From NCBI GenBank assembly GCA_021234155.1, contig JAJEKV010000056.1, forward strand, positions 2,153,330 through 2,217,329: a stretch of DNA of 64,000 nt, written 5' to 3'. Source of the DNA: Isoetes taiwanensis (lineage: Eukaryota > Streptophyta > Lycopodiopsida > Isoetales > Isoetaceae). Position 1 is the first letter of the stretch. Each line of letters starts with the position of its first letter. The position numbers and the translations under genes are program-made. Positions 10,858-23,261 of this stretch are shown here, piece after piece. The notes beneath the pieces were generated by a model. That model was not told the DNA's origin. It saw nothing but the letters and a program-made list of their open reading frames with translations, and made no database searches.

Positions 10858-11200
10858 GGATGCAATGGGAAAACATTGAAAATTATGTGAGTAAGCGCAT
10901 GAACAAAATTATCCTAAGTGGCAATGTTGGCGATAGCTGGATTGCTAGATTGTTGAACTCGTCAGTATCTTCATGAGACAGTAGAGCATCAACACCTAGG
11001 CTTTTGGTCAACTTTGAAAGATGTAATAGCAGAACATTAAAAATTTGTAAATGACCCCATGAACAAACTTGTCTTGTTTAGCAACGTTGGTGCTAGCTGG
11101 ATTATTGAACTCATTGCTACTTAGCCAAAGGATACAATGAAAAACAATGAGTATTATATAAGTGCCCCATGAACAAACTTGTCCTGCTTAGCAATCCTTG
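10858..11200 (+). repeat. Degenerate tandem repeat, about 110-160 bp, three units
   Basis: Three blocks each begin with GAT(G/A)(C/T)AAT, followed by a CCCATGAACAAACTTGTC-like core and a TAGCAAYGTTGG-like part, at about 10,858, 11,020 and 11,130. The last is truncated. Confidence 0.55.
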
Positions 11201-11288
11201 TCAAAAGTTTGGTCTGTGTGCCAAACAAGGCAGTAGGCAGATAGGCATATAGGTTCCTTCAGCAGCTATTGAATTCAACTTACATTGT

Positions 11289-11390
11289 TTAGACTCAACT
11301 GGATGGTACAGAAATCATTTTACAATTGTTTGCATAAGCTAATTTGATATGATTCTCACATGAAAGACTCTTGCTATACTATTACAATGC
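11289..11390 (+). repeat. Repeat X, left copy flanking the LINE
   Basis: About 102 bp, from TTAGACTCAACTGGATGG to ATTACAATGC, repeated at 13,834-13,937 on the other side of the LINE. It is too long for a usual LINE target duplication. Confidence 0.85.
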
Positions 11391-13797
11391 TGATTGCAAG
11401 GCTCTAAAGAGCCAGCTGCGCTTGGTCATAGATCCACAGTTGCGGCCACAGGCCCTGCAAGACTATAAGCTCTTCCTAAAAGCCAAGAAGGGGAGATACA
11501 TGGCAGAAACCCGTGGGGCTTTGCTTGATATGCTCATGGCGAGCCAAAAGCTTTTTGGCGAAGGTGTTATACCGAAGCGCCGGGTGGTCGGTAATGTAAG
11601 TGTGGGGCAATGGATGCAACCTGCCGGAGTTATATGACCCCCGTGAGCTAATGCGTGGTCCCGGATCAGGTAGGAGAGGTGCGGCTCCACGCGGGGAGGA
11701 TGTCCGCAGGTCTCGGGCATCCGGCGAATGGCAAGGCAAAGGATTTACTGTGGGGCAGCAGTTTGAAATGGGGTGGCCCATCCGTGGTAGGGCCCCCGGC
11801 GGTGATCATCAACCCGTGCTCTCTGGCGAGGGCTCCCCCGTGAGTGGATGGTTAGTAAGGTTGTTCCGTGCATAAAACCGGTAATAAGGATGAGCCCGCG
11901 AACCACCGGATGATTATGGTAAGCTCATTTGTTTTGCAAAGCTCTGGCGGGGTGGTGGAGAAGAAACTCACTAAGTGGGCGAGGAGGGGGGGGTGCGGCA
12001 ATTGGCCAGGCGGGCTTTTTCGCCAGCTCACTCCACGACCGACCATATCTTCACTTTGAGAGTGTTGATGGAGGCAAGCCGGAATGCGCCGACAGGACTT
12101 GTATTGCCGCTTTGTAGATTTTAAGGCGCATATGATACCGTCCCGAGAGACATCTTTGTGGGGAGAGGTTGCAAGACTTGCGAAGTTCCACGGGGAGTTG
12201 CGAGAATGGGGTGCACCGGCTTTATGATGGGATTCATGCTTTGCCGCCTTATGAAGATCGGGTAGCTAGCACTATGGGAGTTAAGCAGGGCTGCCCGTTG
12301 TCTCCAACGCTTTTTGGGTTGTACATTGATAGCTTGGAGGCGTGGATGCGGCACCATGGGGAGCCGGGTGCAATTATCTGGCGACCTCGCGGAGCCGGTT
12401 GCTATATGCGGATGATGTAGCTTTGCTAGCCCCACCGCCGCCAGTGATGCGCGGCGGCATTTGGATGCCCCTCGGTGGGGTTACGTGGGGGCAACGGGAA
12501 TGACAAAGTGAACTTGCACAAAACTAAGCTTCACAGCGATCTGTCCTCGCAACACCCTATCTCCTGAGTTATATTACGAGGGGGCGGGAAGTGGAGATGG
12601 TGCGGAGCTTCAAGTATCTGGGAATTGATTTCACTACTAACATGTTGTGGGATGAGTGTGTGGAGAGGAGAGCCAGTGCAGGCTGGAAGGCTTTATATGC
12701 AGTGCAAAACGCGTGTTGCCGGATAGATCTCTGTGACTGGGCGAGGAGAGCACACCTGTTTAGGGCTTTGGTCGAGCTTGTGCTGCTATATGGGGTGGAG
12801 GTTTGGGGCCCAGCAGTTAGCAAAAACACGTGGGATAGGTTGGAAAGGGTGCATAAAGCTTTCTTGACATATAGCTTGGGAGTGAAGGACACCGCATCGC
12901 ATCGATTTTTGTTGTATGAGGCGGGGTTCGCCTTTACAAAGATTCGCTATCGCGCAGCATCTTACTTGCTTCCATAAGGTGGATGGGATGGATGAGCATC
13001 GCTTGCCCCCACAAAGCCGCGTGTTGTTAACGCAGGCCCCCCCGGTGAAGAGGGTATGGCACGAGCAATCGTAAGGGATGGTTTAGGAGGTGGTCTATGG
13101 ATTACCAACGGATGGTGGCTGGCGGCGATCTCGCGCGCAGAATGGGCAATTGGATGCGGGCTATCTTTGCCACCACGTGGGATGCCTCTACTCTTGCAAA
13201 GCCCAAGACAGAGCACTATCACGCCAGATTAATCCCGGCCTTGAGCATGGACCCCATCGGTATTTTGAAAGCACACATCTCGTGAAGAAACGAGAGCTAT
13301 TGCTGCCATAAGGGCGGGTTCCCATTACCTCGCAATTGAAGCAGTCATTTGGGAGTGAATGGCGGGCACGGGATCCCCGTGGGGAGGAGAGGATATGTCG
13401 GTGTTGTGAGATGCACGTGATAGAGGATGAGCACCATGCCCTCGGCGGTGCCCAAAGATATGCCCATGTCCAAGCAAGGCACACCCGATCTTAGATGCTC
13501 GACACACCGCTACATCGCTTTCGCATCACCTATGGTAGCGCTTGACCGGGAGCTTACATCCCGCAGATTTTGGGCCGTCCGGACTTGCTCTTGGGGGCAT
13601 GGTATTTGAGAGCCTTTGTTAGGGTTTTCCTCCCAAGTGGGGTTTTTTCATCGGTAGTAGGGTTCTCTTGTCTGATTATATTGTTTGTTTTTGGTGTTGG
13701 GGTTTTTGGCTTTTTTGCCTGTTCTCTGCATGTACCGTCTCATAGGCCTCTGGCCTCTGTGGACGTTAAAATAAACTTCCTTCCTTCCTTCCTTCCT
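11391..13797 (+). mobile_element. Degenerate non-LTR retrotransposon (LINE) ORF2 with (TTCC)n tail
   Basis: Plus-strand fragments in several frames form one LINE ORF2. A pre-RT linker (ALQDYKLFLKAKKGRYMAET) lies near 11,450. RT motifs follow: GVKQGCPLSPTLFGLYID near 12,270-12,330 and LYADDVALLA at 12,402-12,431, with the catalytic DD kept. A thumb region (FKYLGIDFTTNMLWDECVER) lies near 12,610. Near 13,395-13,440 is a C-terminal zinc-finger segment (CRCCEMHVIEDEHHAL). The 3' end reads GTGGACGTTAAAATAAAC, then five TTCC units. No endonuclease domain is seen, so it is 5'-truncated. Many stops make it inactive. Confidence 0.85.
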
Positions 13798-13987
13798 TTC
13801 AAATGCAAATATGCCTGAAATACATCTAGCACTTTAGACTCAACTAGATGGTACAAAAATCATTTTACAATTGTTTGCATAAGCTAATTTGATATGATTT
13901 TCTCACCTGAACGACTCTTGCTATACTATTACAATGCGTTCATCCTTTCAAATGCAAATATGCCTGAAATACATCTAGCACTTTAGA
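13797..13987 (+). repeat. Tandem repeat (D-X-D) after the LINE
   Basis: D1 at 13,797-13,838 (TTTCAAATGCAAATATGCC to TAGA), X2 at 13,834-13,937 and D2 at 13,946-13,987 give a period of about 148 bp. The sequence just before X1 on the far side looks like a diverged D, so the LINE appears to sit inside an older tandem array. Confidence 0.7.
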
Positions 13988-16900
13988 AGACCACCTTTCA
14001 AGAGGTAATTATTCTCCAATAGCTACATAACACGTGTTGTTCCAATAAATAGAGACATAAGCAAAATAACAATAGACAGTGTGATCATATCATCATGAAG
14101 TTCCAAAATTAACTTCCATGATATTCCAGATTGCGCACATACTAATCATAGACTTTGTAATAAATGTTCTGCTCCAAATTTATCATAGCGGGAACTTGAC
14201 AAGTCCACCAAAGACATCTACTGATCGAGTTTAAGAATTTTCAAATGAATTGTCTTTTTCTTTGTGCTATCAATTTGTGTAAGACACACTCAACTCTAAG
14301 ATTGGAGTATATGTATGGGAGTCTCAACAATCACAACGGTCAATAGAAACTGATGCTCGAGACGTTAATAATTTAGCAAACAAAGTCTCCAGGTTGTCAA
14401 TCTAATCTTGGTTTTCTTGTTGGCCTTCATATATCAAATAGAACACCTTTAAATCCCTCCTAATTCTATTCAAAATAAGTATTCTAGCATGTTCGCAAGC
14501 ATGTTGTTTCAATAAAAAATAAATGATTACTTTGGAAGAAATGCCTCAGTTGTTTAACTGCTGGCAATCTTGTTGGAATTGCATCTATCGGATCATTTTT
14601 GCAGACAGAGAGCAAGATCAGACATAGCCTATTCAAAAAACAATCGGTTTAATGGAATCAAAACTTCATATACATGACGCCGTGTTCGCAAGAATTCCCT
14701 AGGAAGTGAGAAATAAACCAGTGACTTCAATTGCTAATTGCAGTTGCTAAGCTCTTCTTCAGTAACCTAAAAATGAAGGCAAAGCCTAATGGTAAGGAAA
14801 GAGATAAGGAAATACATATTGGTAGAGCTTCTATACACTCCCTAATAATCTCGCTAAATCAGAATGAAACTTGCGTAATGGTCGTTTTCAAAATCCATGA
14901 CAGATCAGTATATGTGTTTCCAGTGCAAACTAAATAGTCTTGCTCAGCAGATGTTCTATGAGAGAGATGTTCCGCTAATTATAGTGAAGCAAAGGACCTA
15001 TATATCTACACCTTACAATTTGCATATGCAATACAAAAATTCAGGATGAACCACTTGTTTGCAAGTTAAGCACGCACTACAAACAATTTCTATGCTCTAT
15101 TATAATTACCAATTGAATAGTTCATGATCTGTGCTTGATCTTAATTCCATCAGATGAATCAAATTAGCTTCGCTGGTCCATGACCATCATCAGTAACGTG
15201 GGACCTGTAACATGGAATGAGACATGCCAAAGTTAATATCCGGACACTATGATAAACCGACATCCTAATGAATACACACTACGAAATGTCATATCTCGCA
15301 TAAGTGGAGCTGTTAATTCGCAAATGATCTATTTCTCTTTCAACAATTGTAATGCAAGCTCAACATTCATAATACATGTGAAAGACAACCTTAAAGTAGA
15401 ATGTCTTACCAATGTGGAGAAACAATCAAGAATGTCTTATCAATATTGAGAAACAATCAAGAAAAACAATGACCAAATGGGACGTTTCCTTGCAAGTCCA
15501 TCTTCAATAATATCATGAAATACTTATTTGATGTAGTTGCAACTGCTTTGCAACGCCTGGTATGTCGCTTGCAGGAGGAGCTACCAACAATGCTGATTGA
15601 AGTATCTGCCAACCATTTAGCATTATTCTTCCACGTCATGTTGCCACGCCTTTATGTATTGAGTCCCTTAATCTAAGCTCATGTACCCCTAAGATCTAGA
15701 TTTAAGAATACTATGCCCAAGCCTAGAACTTCAAGATGGAGCAGTAGTATGTGGAGTTCAAACTGATAAAGTTGCAAATATATGACCAAACAACTACATA
15801 GACAATTGAACATGATTTTCTTAATTCAAAAATGGCCTTTTGTTCTTCCCCAAATATATGATGCAGGAATAACTGTAATACACTGTCTGCAGCAAATCAT
15901 CCTTGCAAGAGCCATGATTCTGAGCAATTAAAACAACCCATGGAGTCATGCCTTGAGTCACCAATGATGAGATATCAAAGCATCTTCAAAATCGCCTACC
16001 AAACGACACACACATTCTCCCATTGTGCCTTTGCCCTTCATTTACATTTTTTTAAATCATCTCGAGGAAGATCAAAGTAGCAGCAGATACATGGATTATT
16101 GCATAATGTAGCATCCAAATCATTTTCAAATATATCAATCAAGCAAGTAAAAATACATTGCAGAAGTAGAAGAACCTTGGATCAATAATCTAGAAGCTAG
16201 TATCATAAGAACTCCTCTAATACACAAAGCTTAGCTAATACCTTGGACATGCTTTGGGCTGCATGGACCTCGCTATATTCTCCTAATAGGCACTGATTTC
16301 AATTTTCTCAATCATCTCTGCAGATCAAAGTGAAAGTTACATTCATGGATATAATTGCACTAAGCTAGTATCCAGATACTTTTCAAATATATCTTCAATC
16401 AAGTAAGTGAGAAGGACAATCCCCGATCAATAATGTCTGAAGCTAACATAATAAAAAAACTTTAGAAGCGTGGATCATCTACGGAATTTCTAATGCTCCA
16501 GGTATGTACCACATTCATCAAATCTAATTAATATGCTCTAAGAAATGCTCTTGATCCATGGATTTGAAAGAATGGCTCAGAAAAACATGATACCTCCAGG
16601 GTATTAGCATCTTAAAAACGTCCACATAGCAATCGGAATGCAGCTCCATCTGGAACATGAGATCTGCATCTGAGATGGGCATCTACGATTAGTCTCAAAA
16701 CTGTTTTTCTCATCTGTTACAGAAGCTCAAAACAAAAGATGTGCAATAGAAAGCTAAATATCTAGAAAAGCAGCAAATATGCAGTTGTTAATTACCATGT
16801 GCAGTTGTTAATTACCATGTGCATCAAGGGGGACTTAGATCTGCATATAAATTAGAGCAAAAGGGATCCACTCTTTGGAATATTGGAATTTACTGGCCGC

Positions 16901-18650
16901 GTCCTGGATCCATCCAACCATCGCATCAAATCAAATGCAACCACATTCCTCTTCAATTTACTTGCTCCTGGATGCAGCAAGAGAAAAACTATCCAAAGCA
17001 ATAGTGGCATAAAAAGAAATTTAAGAAAGAGATAATCCTGGTCTGGCAATATCAGGGCTTGGCATCCAAACTTTTCAGAGATAGAACCGTGCCTAATGCA
17101 TTGCTTGCTAGAAACAAAGGATGATCTGAAGCATAATTCTGAAGGCAGCTCTCTGCCTTGAAGATATAAATGACATCCCTCTCTGCATCATATCAGTATG
17201 CCAGAACGTTTGCATGTGTTGTGTTTTGCGTTACCCACCGATCCACATAGAAGCGGGAAAAAAAAATCAGAAAATCAGATTTAGATAATTGTCTCCACCT
17301 TTATGATGGATTCTTAGGCATTAAAGAAGCAGAGTAGAGGTTAGTGCACTATTTTCTGCAAGGTGTAAACGGACTCATTTGTAGAGAGAAATAAGCCATG
17401 GCTTCCATTACCAAGAAAATAAACGAATCCATGAAATACGACACTTTATCATAGATAGAAATTCAGACAAAATGAGAACTCAGACATACCTTTGTCATAC
17501 AATATCTTTGGACAAAGACATTTATCTGATGAGAGCTTAGAATTATCTTCTCCTTTCTTCTTTAAACACCATAGCCATATGCAATTTTGAAGAACACGCA
17601 ATTCCTATAGCCGGATCTATTGAGCAAATACCCTAGGCAGAAAAGAATACAAAAACACGAAATGGAAGGATAAAACATACTTCATCGAAGCTAGTTATTT
17701 GGGTATATAAAGAACCACGCTATGCACAAAAACAACGTTCCATTGCTACAATAGCTTGAAAATGTTGAACTTCGAATTGAAGAAGATAGGCCCGAAAACA
17801 GAGATGAAACTTTGCACAAAAAGACGGATTTGTGGATTTGAATGCCAAAGCAAAAATGCTTGCTGCACAGAACTTGTTGCAGAGATGAAACCGTGCAGAG
17901 CCCAGCTCCTTTGCTTCACGAACCTCTGCTTCAGCACATGCCGTCCTACAGCAAGCCATCGCACTAATGGCAAACGTATTGAGATTTGGATTACAGCTTG
18001 GCTAAAGTCATACTGCTACATTCACAGCCCTAGATAAACTGGAATTTGAGCACTGTGAAAAAAAGAATCTTACTTTTAAGGATTACGAATTAGAAGCTAA
18101 ATCCAGGAAACTTGTGGTCAGGCATATCCAAATCAGAAATCTATGGCGGCTGAGTAGCATACTTACTTAAAATTAGTTTCGTCTACTCCTGCTCTGGCAA
18201 AACCGTTCAAATCCTCAAGATAAAACAAAATATGACGGATAACTCCTCTGGAAAAACCGTTAAAATAAGAAACGGAATAGAAAATGGAAGTATATTAGTC
18301 TGGCATCTCCATTCAGATGCAACCCAACGTCTCCAACATCATATTTCATCAAATTTGGCCAAAAACAAACACGGTCATCCCCGCAGCATCCAGACAATTT
18401 CGTCTACTTGTAATAGGAAATTTGACAAAGAACTCATCCCTAGAAACGTGGCTTCCATGCCGTGCCATGCCGAGAACCCGAATTCTCAAATCATAGAGAA
18501 AGTCACATGCCCGATTTTTAGACCTCCGGAAATGTTTTCAGTTTAAGAAAACCTACAAAATCATAGGAAATTGAGTTAAAAAAATTCCAAAAAAGTTTTT
18601 AGTCAAACCTGAAATTTCCAAATTAACAAGATTGATCTATACTCTAGGAT
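13988..18650. other. 4.7 kb without a recognisable gene
   Basis: AT-rich DNA with short ORFs on both strands and no known domain. Small tandem duplications occur: 20 bp (GCAGTTGTTAATTACCATGT) twice at 16,781-16,820, and about 31 bp twice near 15,397-15,460. It could be intron or diverged TE. Confidence 0.5.
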
Positions 18651-20759
18651 CTCCCCTTTCTTAATTATTGCCCTCTTGAATAGTCCCACCTTTGAATTGA
18701 TGCCATCTAAGAAGTTTGGCTGGGATTGCTTCTCTTCATTGAGTCAGATTATTGTGGAGGTACTCGTCGTATACATGGTCGACCGTTATCCTATTATTGA
18801 ATCCTGCTTAGTGAGGTGATCAAGCTCACGAAGAGGTTCCGATAAGTTGGATATGTATCGACGAATGTATATAATTTTAGTACTCCATATATGTTTCTTT
18901 CCAATCCTTGAAGCTTTGCTCAATTGTTGAGTTCCTTTAAAAAAAAAATGGAAAAAAATCTACTCAAAATTTCATCCCGATCCCATCATGGATGTTATCA
19001 CCCATAATTCTAAGACGTTCAACTATCCCATAGGTTCTCTAGCTTGCTAAAAGCTGGTGTAGTCGTTAGTCATTGGGGTAGCAAGGTGATGACCCACAAT
19101 TTTGTTAAAAAATCTCACAAGGCCCTAAAAAAAATTGTTATTATTTTCTCTGCTACTTTTTGTGTTATACAACTAGGATAAACTAATATTACTTTGTGGG
19201 TTAATATGTTGAATAACTAGATGGAGTTAAATAGCATGATTTATATTTAAGATTTTTCAATGTGGTATATCCACATAGTAAGTACCTATACTTTCTCATT
19301 ATATTACTATGGCTCCTTAGGGTGGTCAATTTTGTTGGTTTATTGCTATGTTTTGTGGCCAGATGATATGTGACTCAAATAATAGTATAGGTTCGAATGT
19401 CTTTAATTTTAAAGAATTGGGCAACTCATAGTGGTCTCCGAATCAACTCATTAATATCTTGTTGCATGAATCATTAATGTTGCATCGAATAGAGGCTTCA
19501 AGTTTCTTATGAAAACAAGTAACACTTTATCTCTCAGCATAGTGGTGGCTTTGCATCTTCAAAATATTTTGTGTTGGAGATAAGCTAATTATGTTTCGAA
19601 TTTAGTTTAGTAAGAAAATTGCGAGGTATTCCATTTGAAAACCTCCAGTGTTTGCATAGGATAAAGGCTCTAAGTTCTTTATTAAAATGATTAACAGGTT
19701 ATCTCCCAATACAGTGGTGGCTTTGCATCTTAGTATTTTATGGAGTTAGTAAAAAAATTAAGACATATTCTATTTGTAAACTACTAGTGGATTTAGCTTG
19801 AAGTATTTATGCACTTCACAGTAGTTTCCGTATGAACTCATCAATGTCTTTTCATATGAGCAATTGTTGCCTTATGTGATAACGTATTCAAGTTTATTAC
19901 CAAAGATAATGTATGTTTTCTATCAAAATATAGATAATGGCTTTCCATCTTTAAAATATCTTGTGTTCGAAGCAAACCAATGATGTTTTATATTACAAAT
20001 CAATTTTAGCTTGCATGGTACAAATTAAAATAACTTAGGTTTACCTCGCTACCTCATATTGGTTTTCTCCTTAAAGCAGTAGTAATGGCGTGTGGAACCA
20101 ACAATAAATTGTTCACAAAACCAAAGCTTATTTATTTATATAAACCATTGCCATTTTGAGAGAAATAGATGTATTGTTTCGTGCTTGTTAATCCAATTGA
20201 ATTGGCATATATATCATTGTCGGTTTAAGAGAAAGAGAATGTATGGAATAGTACTTGCTAATCCAACCATAATCCAATCAAAATGGCATATGTTTGTGCC
20301 CATGGTCCATCATTGTCTAAGTTACAAGCTGTATGTTTTTATGATTGAGCCACTATGGCATTTGTAGTGGTAAGTAATACAAACATATATTTGAAATCGA
20401 AGGCAATTTATAATTATAGTCTACGATAAATTAGGCTGATGTGGCAAGTCCAATAGATAGGCCAGAATTGCAGAAATTGTTGTAGAGGGAATAGACAAGT
20501 TCGCTAAACAATTTAATTTTCAATAACCTCCACATGAACATGAGATGCATTGTCTTGAGCTATTTTAGTCATTTAGGGACTCGGTGCACTAGGCAAATTT
20601 CACAAAGTTCACATTATTACTCAATCATGTTCACAAAAAAACAAAACATATATACTACCTCCCCTAAATGCTACAACATAGAATGGAAGGTGGGCATTTT
20701 TCTTCTAGTCATAGAATTCTATCGTATATGTAATTATTATTGTAGGTTAGTACAAGAAT
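18651..20759. other. Diverged local repeats, no gene recognised
   Basis: At about 19,420-20,000 a unit of roughly 150-300 bp occurs three times in diverged form. The best marked core is GTGGTGGCTTTGCATCTT (19,545 and 19,715), with a weaker one near 19,930. A second pair at about 20,090-20,300 shares TTGCTAATCCAA-like and GGCATAT parts. No coding region is supported. Confidence 0.45.
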
Positions 20760-20776
20760 AAGAAGTAAAAAAAGTT
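20760..20776. repeat. 17-bp target site duplication, 3' side of the L1-type LINE
   Basis: AAGAAGTAAAAAAAGTT here and at 25,422-25,438 are identical; flanking bases differ. It directly precedes the poly-T run, which is the poly(A) tail of a minus-strand LINE. Confidence 0.75.
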
Positions 20777-22495
20777 TTTTTTTTTTTTTTTTTTTTGAAG
20801 GACTTGAGCCTTTATTATCCAGAGAAAGTTACAGAGTATAATGGGGACTAATAACTCAGTGGAGGGAATGTCCACCAGAGCAAAACCACCCCACTCAAAT
20901 ACAACATCTAAACAATATGAAGAGCAAGCAAAAACTCATAAGTAAGTATGAATCTGAAGATAGTGCTCCCAAATACGGCTCTTCACCTCATTAGCAATTG
21001 ATGAGCACCTGAATGCTTTGACAATTCGTTGTTGGGCATCAAGAAGGACCTGTGCATCTGAACAAGCAAGACCTTTGAATATGAGAAGATTCCTTCTTTT
21101 CCAAATGGACCAGATGATCCATGTAGAAGCCAAATGAAAGGCCCTTTTTGCCAAATTATCCCACCTACTTGGATAAACTGCTAATAACACCTGCTGGCTA
21201 TTCAAATTGCAATGAAAGAGGCCTTGAAGCCACAACCAAGCATGTCCGACATGTCTACATAGGAAGAAGCAATGCTCAATTGTCTCGTCCCCCCTCTGTG
21301 CACATAAGGGACAAAGTGCGTACACCTCTCGGGCCGAAATCAGGCAGAATAATATTAACGGAGACAACGGATGAGTGACTTGCCACCATAAAGCGAGATA
21401 CTTTGGGATGGAGTAGTTTATCCCATACCCACTTCACACGCTTCTGCCGATCCTCGGGAATGACCAAAGGCCACTTGGACGAAGGAGGCAAGGCGTCAAA
21501 GATCAAGCAAGACCTTGTACATGGAATTCACCAACTTATCCGCTTTGACATGCTCATGAACTACCCACGGTGGGGTCATCCACTTGTGCTCTTGGGGAAG
21601 AATTGAAGACACCTTACGCCAAATAGCTCGATCCCACCTTAAAAGGAGGAACTTAGCTCTAAACTCCTCCCATGTCAAAGAATCGCCTTTGATTATTCAT
21701 ATGCACACCTGCTGCTCTCCATCGACGGCTGCGTCAATGGGTGGATTTGAAGCAACCGGAGGACCACCATCTAATGGAATCCACCAACAACTTGCGGTCA
21801 TGCTAGTGTGCGCAAGATGGTGAAAATGAAATGTAGAGATTACAGTCTCCCATGCAACTAGCAATCCTCTAAGAAATGGGGATGCATTAGGGTATGCCGT
21901 CAGTGGATAGAACAGAGCCCAGGGGAAAAGTGGCCTAAGAGACCGAGACCCAAAAGAAATGCACATTTGCAAAGACCCGATAAACAAGGCGGGGGAACCG
22001 GGGACTCATCCACATTATTCAAAATTCTCCAAATGAACTTAGAAATCATCACCTTGCTCGCAAAAAGAAAATTAATCATTCCAAGGCCACCAAAATGCTT
22101 TGGCAACATGCACTTTTCCTTAGCCCGACTTTGACAAGTGACACCCTCCTCTGTTCCCCGGATGAAGTTCGACAACCCCGACGAGAAGTTGTATCTTTGG
22201 TGTGGAGCCAACATGAGCGAGGCCATATACACATGAGAGTTTGCTTAAAACCGACTTAGCCACAACAATTAGCCCCGCCATGTCATTTTGTGGACCACCA
22301 AAAAAGGTGCTTTTCCAAGCCCTTAATCACTGCCTCCCACGCATCTCCTGATGAGATATGAACACCTACAGGGATACCGAGAAGTTTGGTTGCTTTACCA
22401 TGGGGAAGGATCTTCCATGGAAAGGTAGCTACACATGGTGGAACTGGAGAGTCCAAAGCCCATAGTGTTGTACACTTCTTCCAACCCACAAAAAT
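20777..22495 (-). mobile_element. L1-type LINE, ORF2 C-terminal remnant and poly(A) tail
   Basis: Minus-strand fragments give the end of a plant L1-type ORF2. RT-end sequence (TKLLGIPVGVHISSGDAW) lies near 22,370, and a PKHFGGLGMINFLFASKVM segment near 22,070-22,130. A zinc-binding RT domain (zf-RVT) includes VWDKLLHPKVSRFM near 21,400 and CPLC with EHCFFLCRH near 21,290. A C-terminal stretch runs to about 20,936. The poly-T at 20,776-20,796 is the tail. Frameshifts and stops are frequent. The endonuclease and RT catalytic core are missing. Confidence 0.8.
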
Positions 22496-22587
22496 ACCAG
22501 ATGCTAGGGAAAAGGAACCGGATCAATGGCCATTACAATTTTTGAGAGAAAGAATGCATGCCAATGTCAATGGTGTGCCCATCGCAA

Positions 22588-22732
22588 GCAGATGGTCTAG
22601 TAGTTAGACCTTTGGCTTAGGACTATTAGGTCATTGGTTCAAACCCCACCGACTATAGCGGTGGGAAACGTGGGTGAGTGCAACTTGCAAGTCTCACCGT
22701 ATGGGTGTGTCCCTTTCCTCAATATTAAAAAA
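22588..22732 (+). mobile_element. tRNA-derived SINE, copy 1
   Basis: An A box (TGGTCTAGTAGTTAGA, from 22,593) and a B box (GGTTCAAACCC, 22,636-22,646) sit at tRNA-like spacing. They are followed by a GTGGGTGAGTGCAAC body and a CCTCAATATTAAAAAAAA tail. There is no foldable acceptor stem, so this is not a tRNA gene. A second member lies about 290 bp away. Confidence 0.7.
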
Positions 22733-22735
22733 AAT

Positions 22736-23190
22736 GTCAATGGTCGGTTGAAGCACAAATAAAAGAGAAGCAAAATAAAAAAAACCAAAGGTGCCCAAAT
22801 ATCATCCCACAGTCGCAGGCTGGCCAAATCCACAATCACAGGCTTTGAAAAATCCTAAACTTCCATAGTCGCAGGCTGTGGGGTGGTCCAATGGTTAGAC
22901 CTTTGGCTTAGGACTGTTCCGGTCACTAGTTCAAATCCCACTGACTACCGCCGAGTGGGAGACGTGGGTGAGTGCGGGGTGTGTCCCTTCCCTCAATATA
23001 AAAAAAAAACGTTAATGGTGTAGAACGAACCCATGGTTGAAGCACAAATAAAAAAGAAGCAAATAAAAAAAACCAAAGGTGTCCAAATATCATCCCGTTA
23101 ATGGTGTAGAACGAACCCATGGTTGAAGCACAAATAAAAAAGAAGCAAATCAAAATACCAAAGGTGCCCAAAATATCATCCCGTAGTCGC
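22736..23190 (+). repeat. ~90-bp repeat, three copies, split by a SINE
   Basis: The unit GGTTGAAGCACAAATAAAA to CCAAATATCATCCC occurs at about 22,736-22,815, 23,010-23,097 and 23,098-23,190. The last two are directly adjacent. The SINE at 22,882-23,010 lies between the first and second. Confidence 0.75.
22882..23010 (+). mobile_element. tRNA-derived SINE, copy 2
   Basis: A box TGGTCCAATGGTTAGAC (from 22,884), B box AGTTCAAATCCC (22,928-22,939), then GTGGGTGAGTG and a CCCTCAATATAAAAAAAAA tail. Same family as 22,588-22,732, with a shorter body. Confidence 0.7.
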
Positions 23191-23261
23191 AAGCTGATCG
23201 AACTTCCACAGGTGGTGCACTTGGGGTATGGCTTCAATGCATAATAAGAGGTTCTCATCCA

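Noticed and set aside
22588-22660. Possible tRNA gene (A and B boxes)
   Set aside because: No acceptor-stem pairing and no clear anticodon arm; a second copy with the same A-rich tail shows a SINE family.
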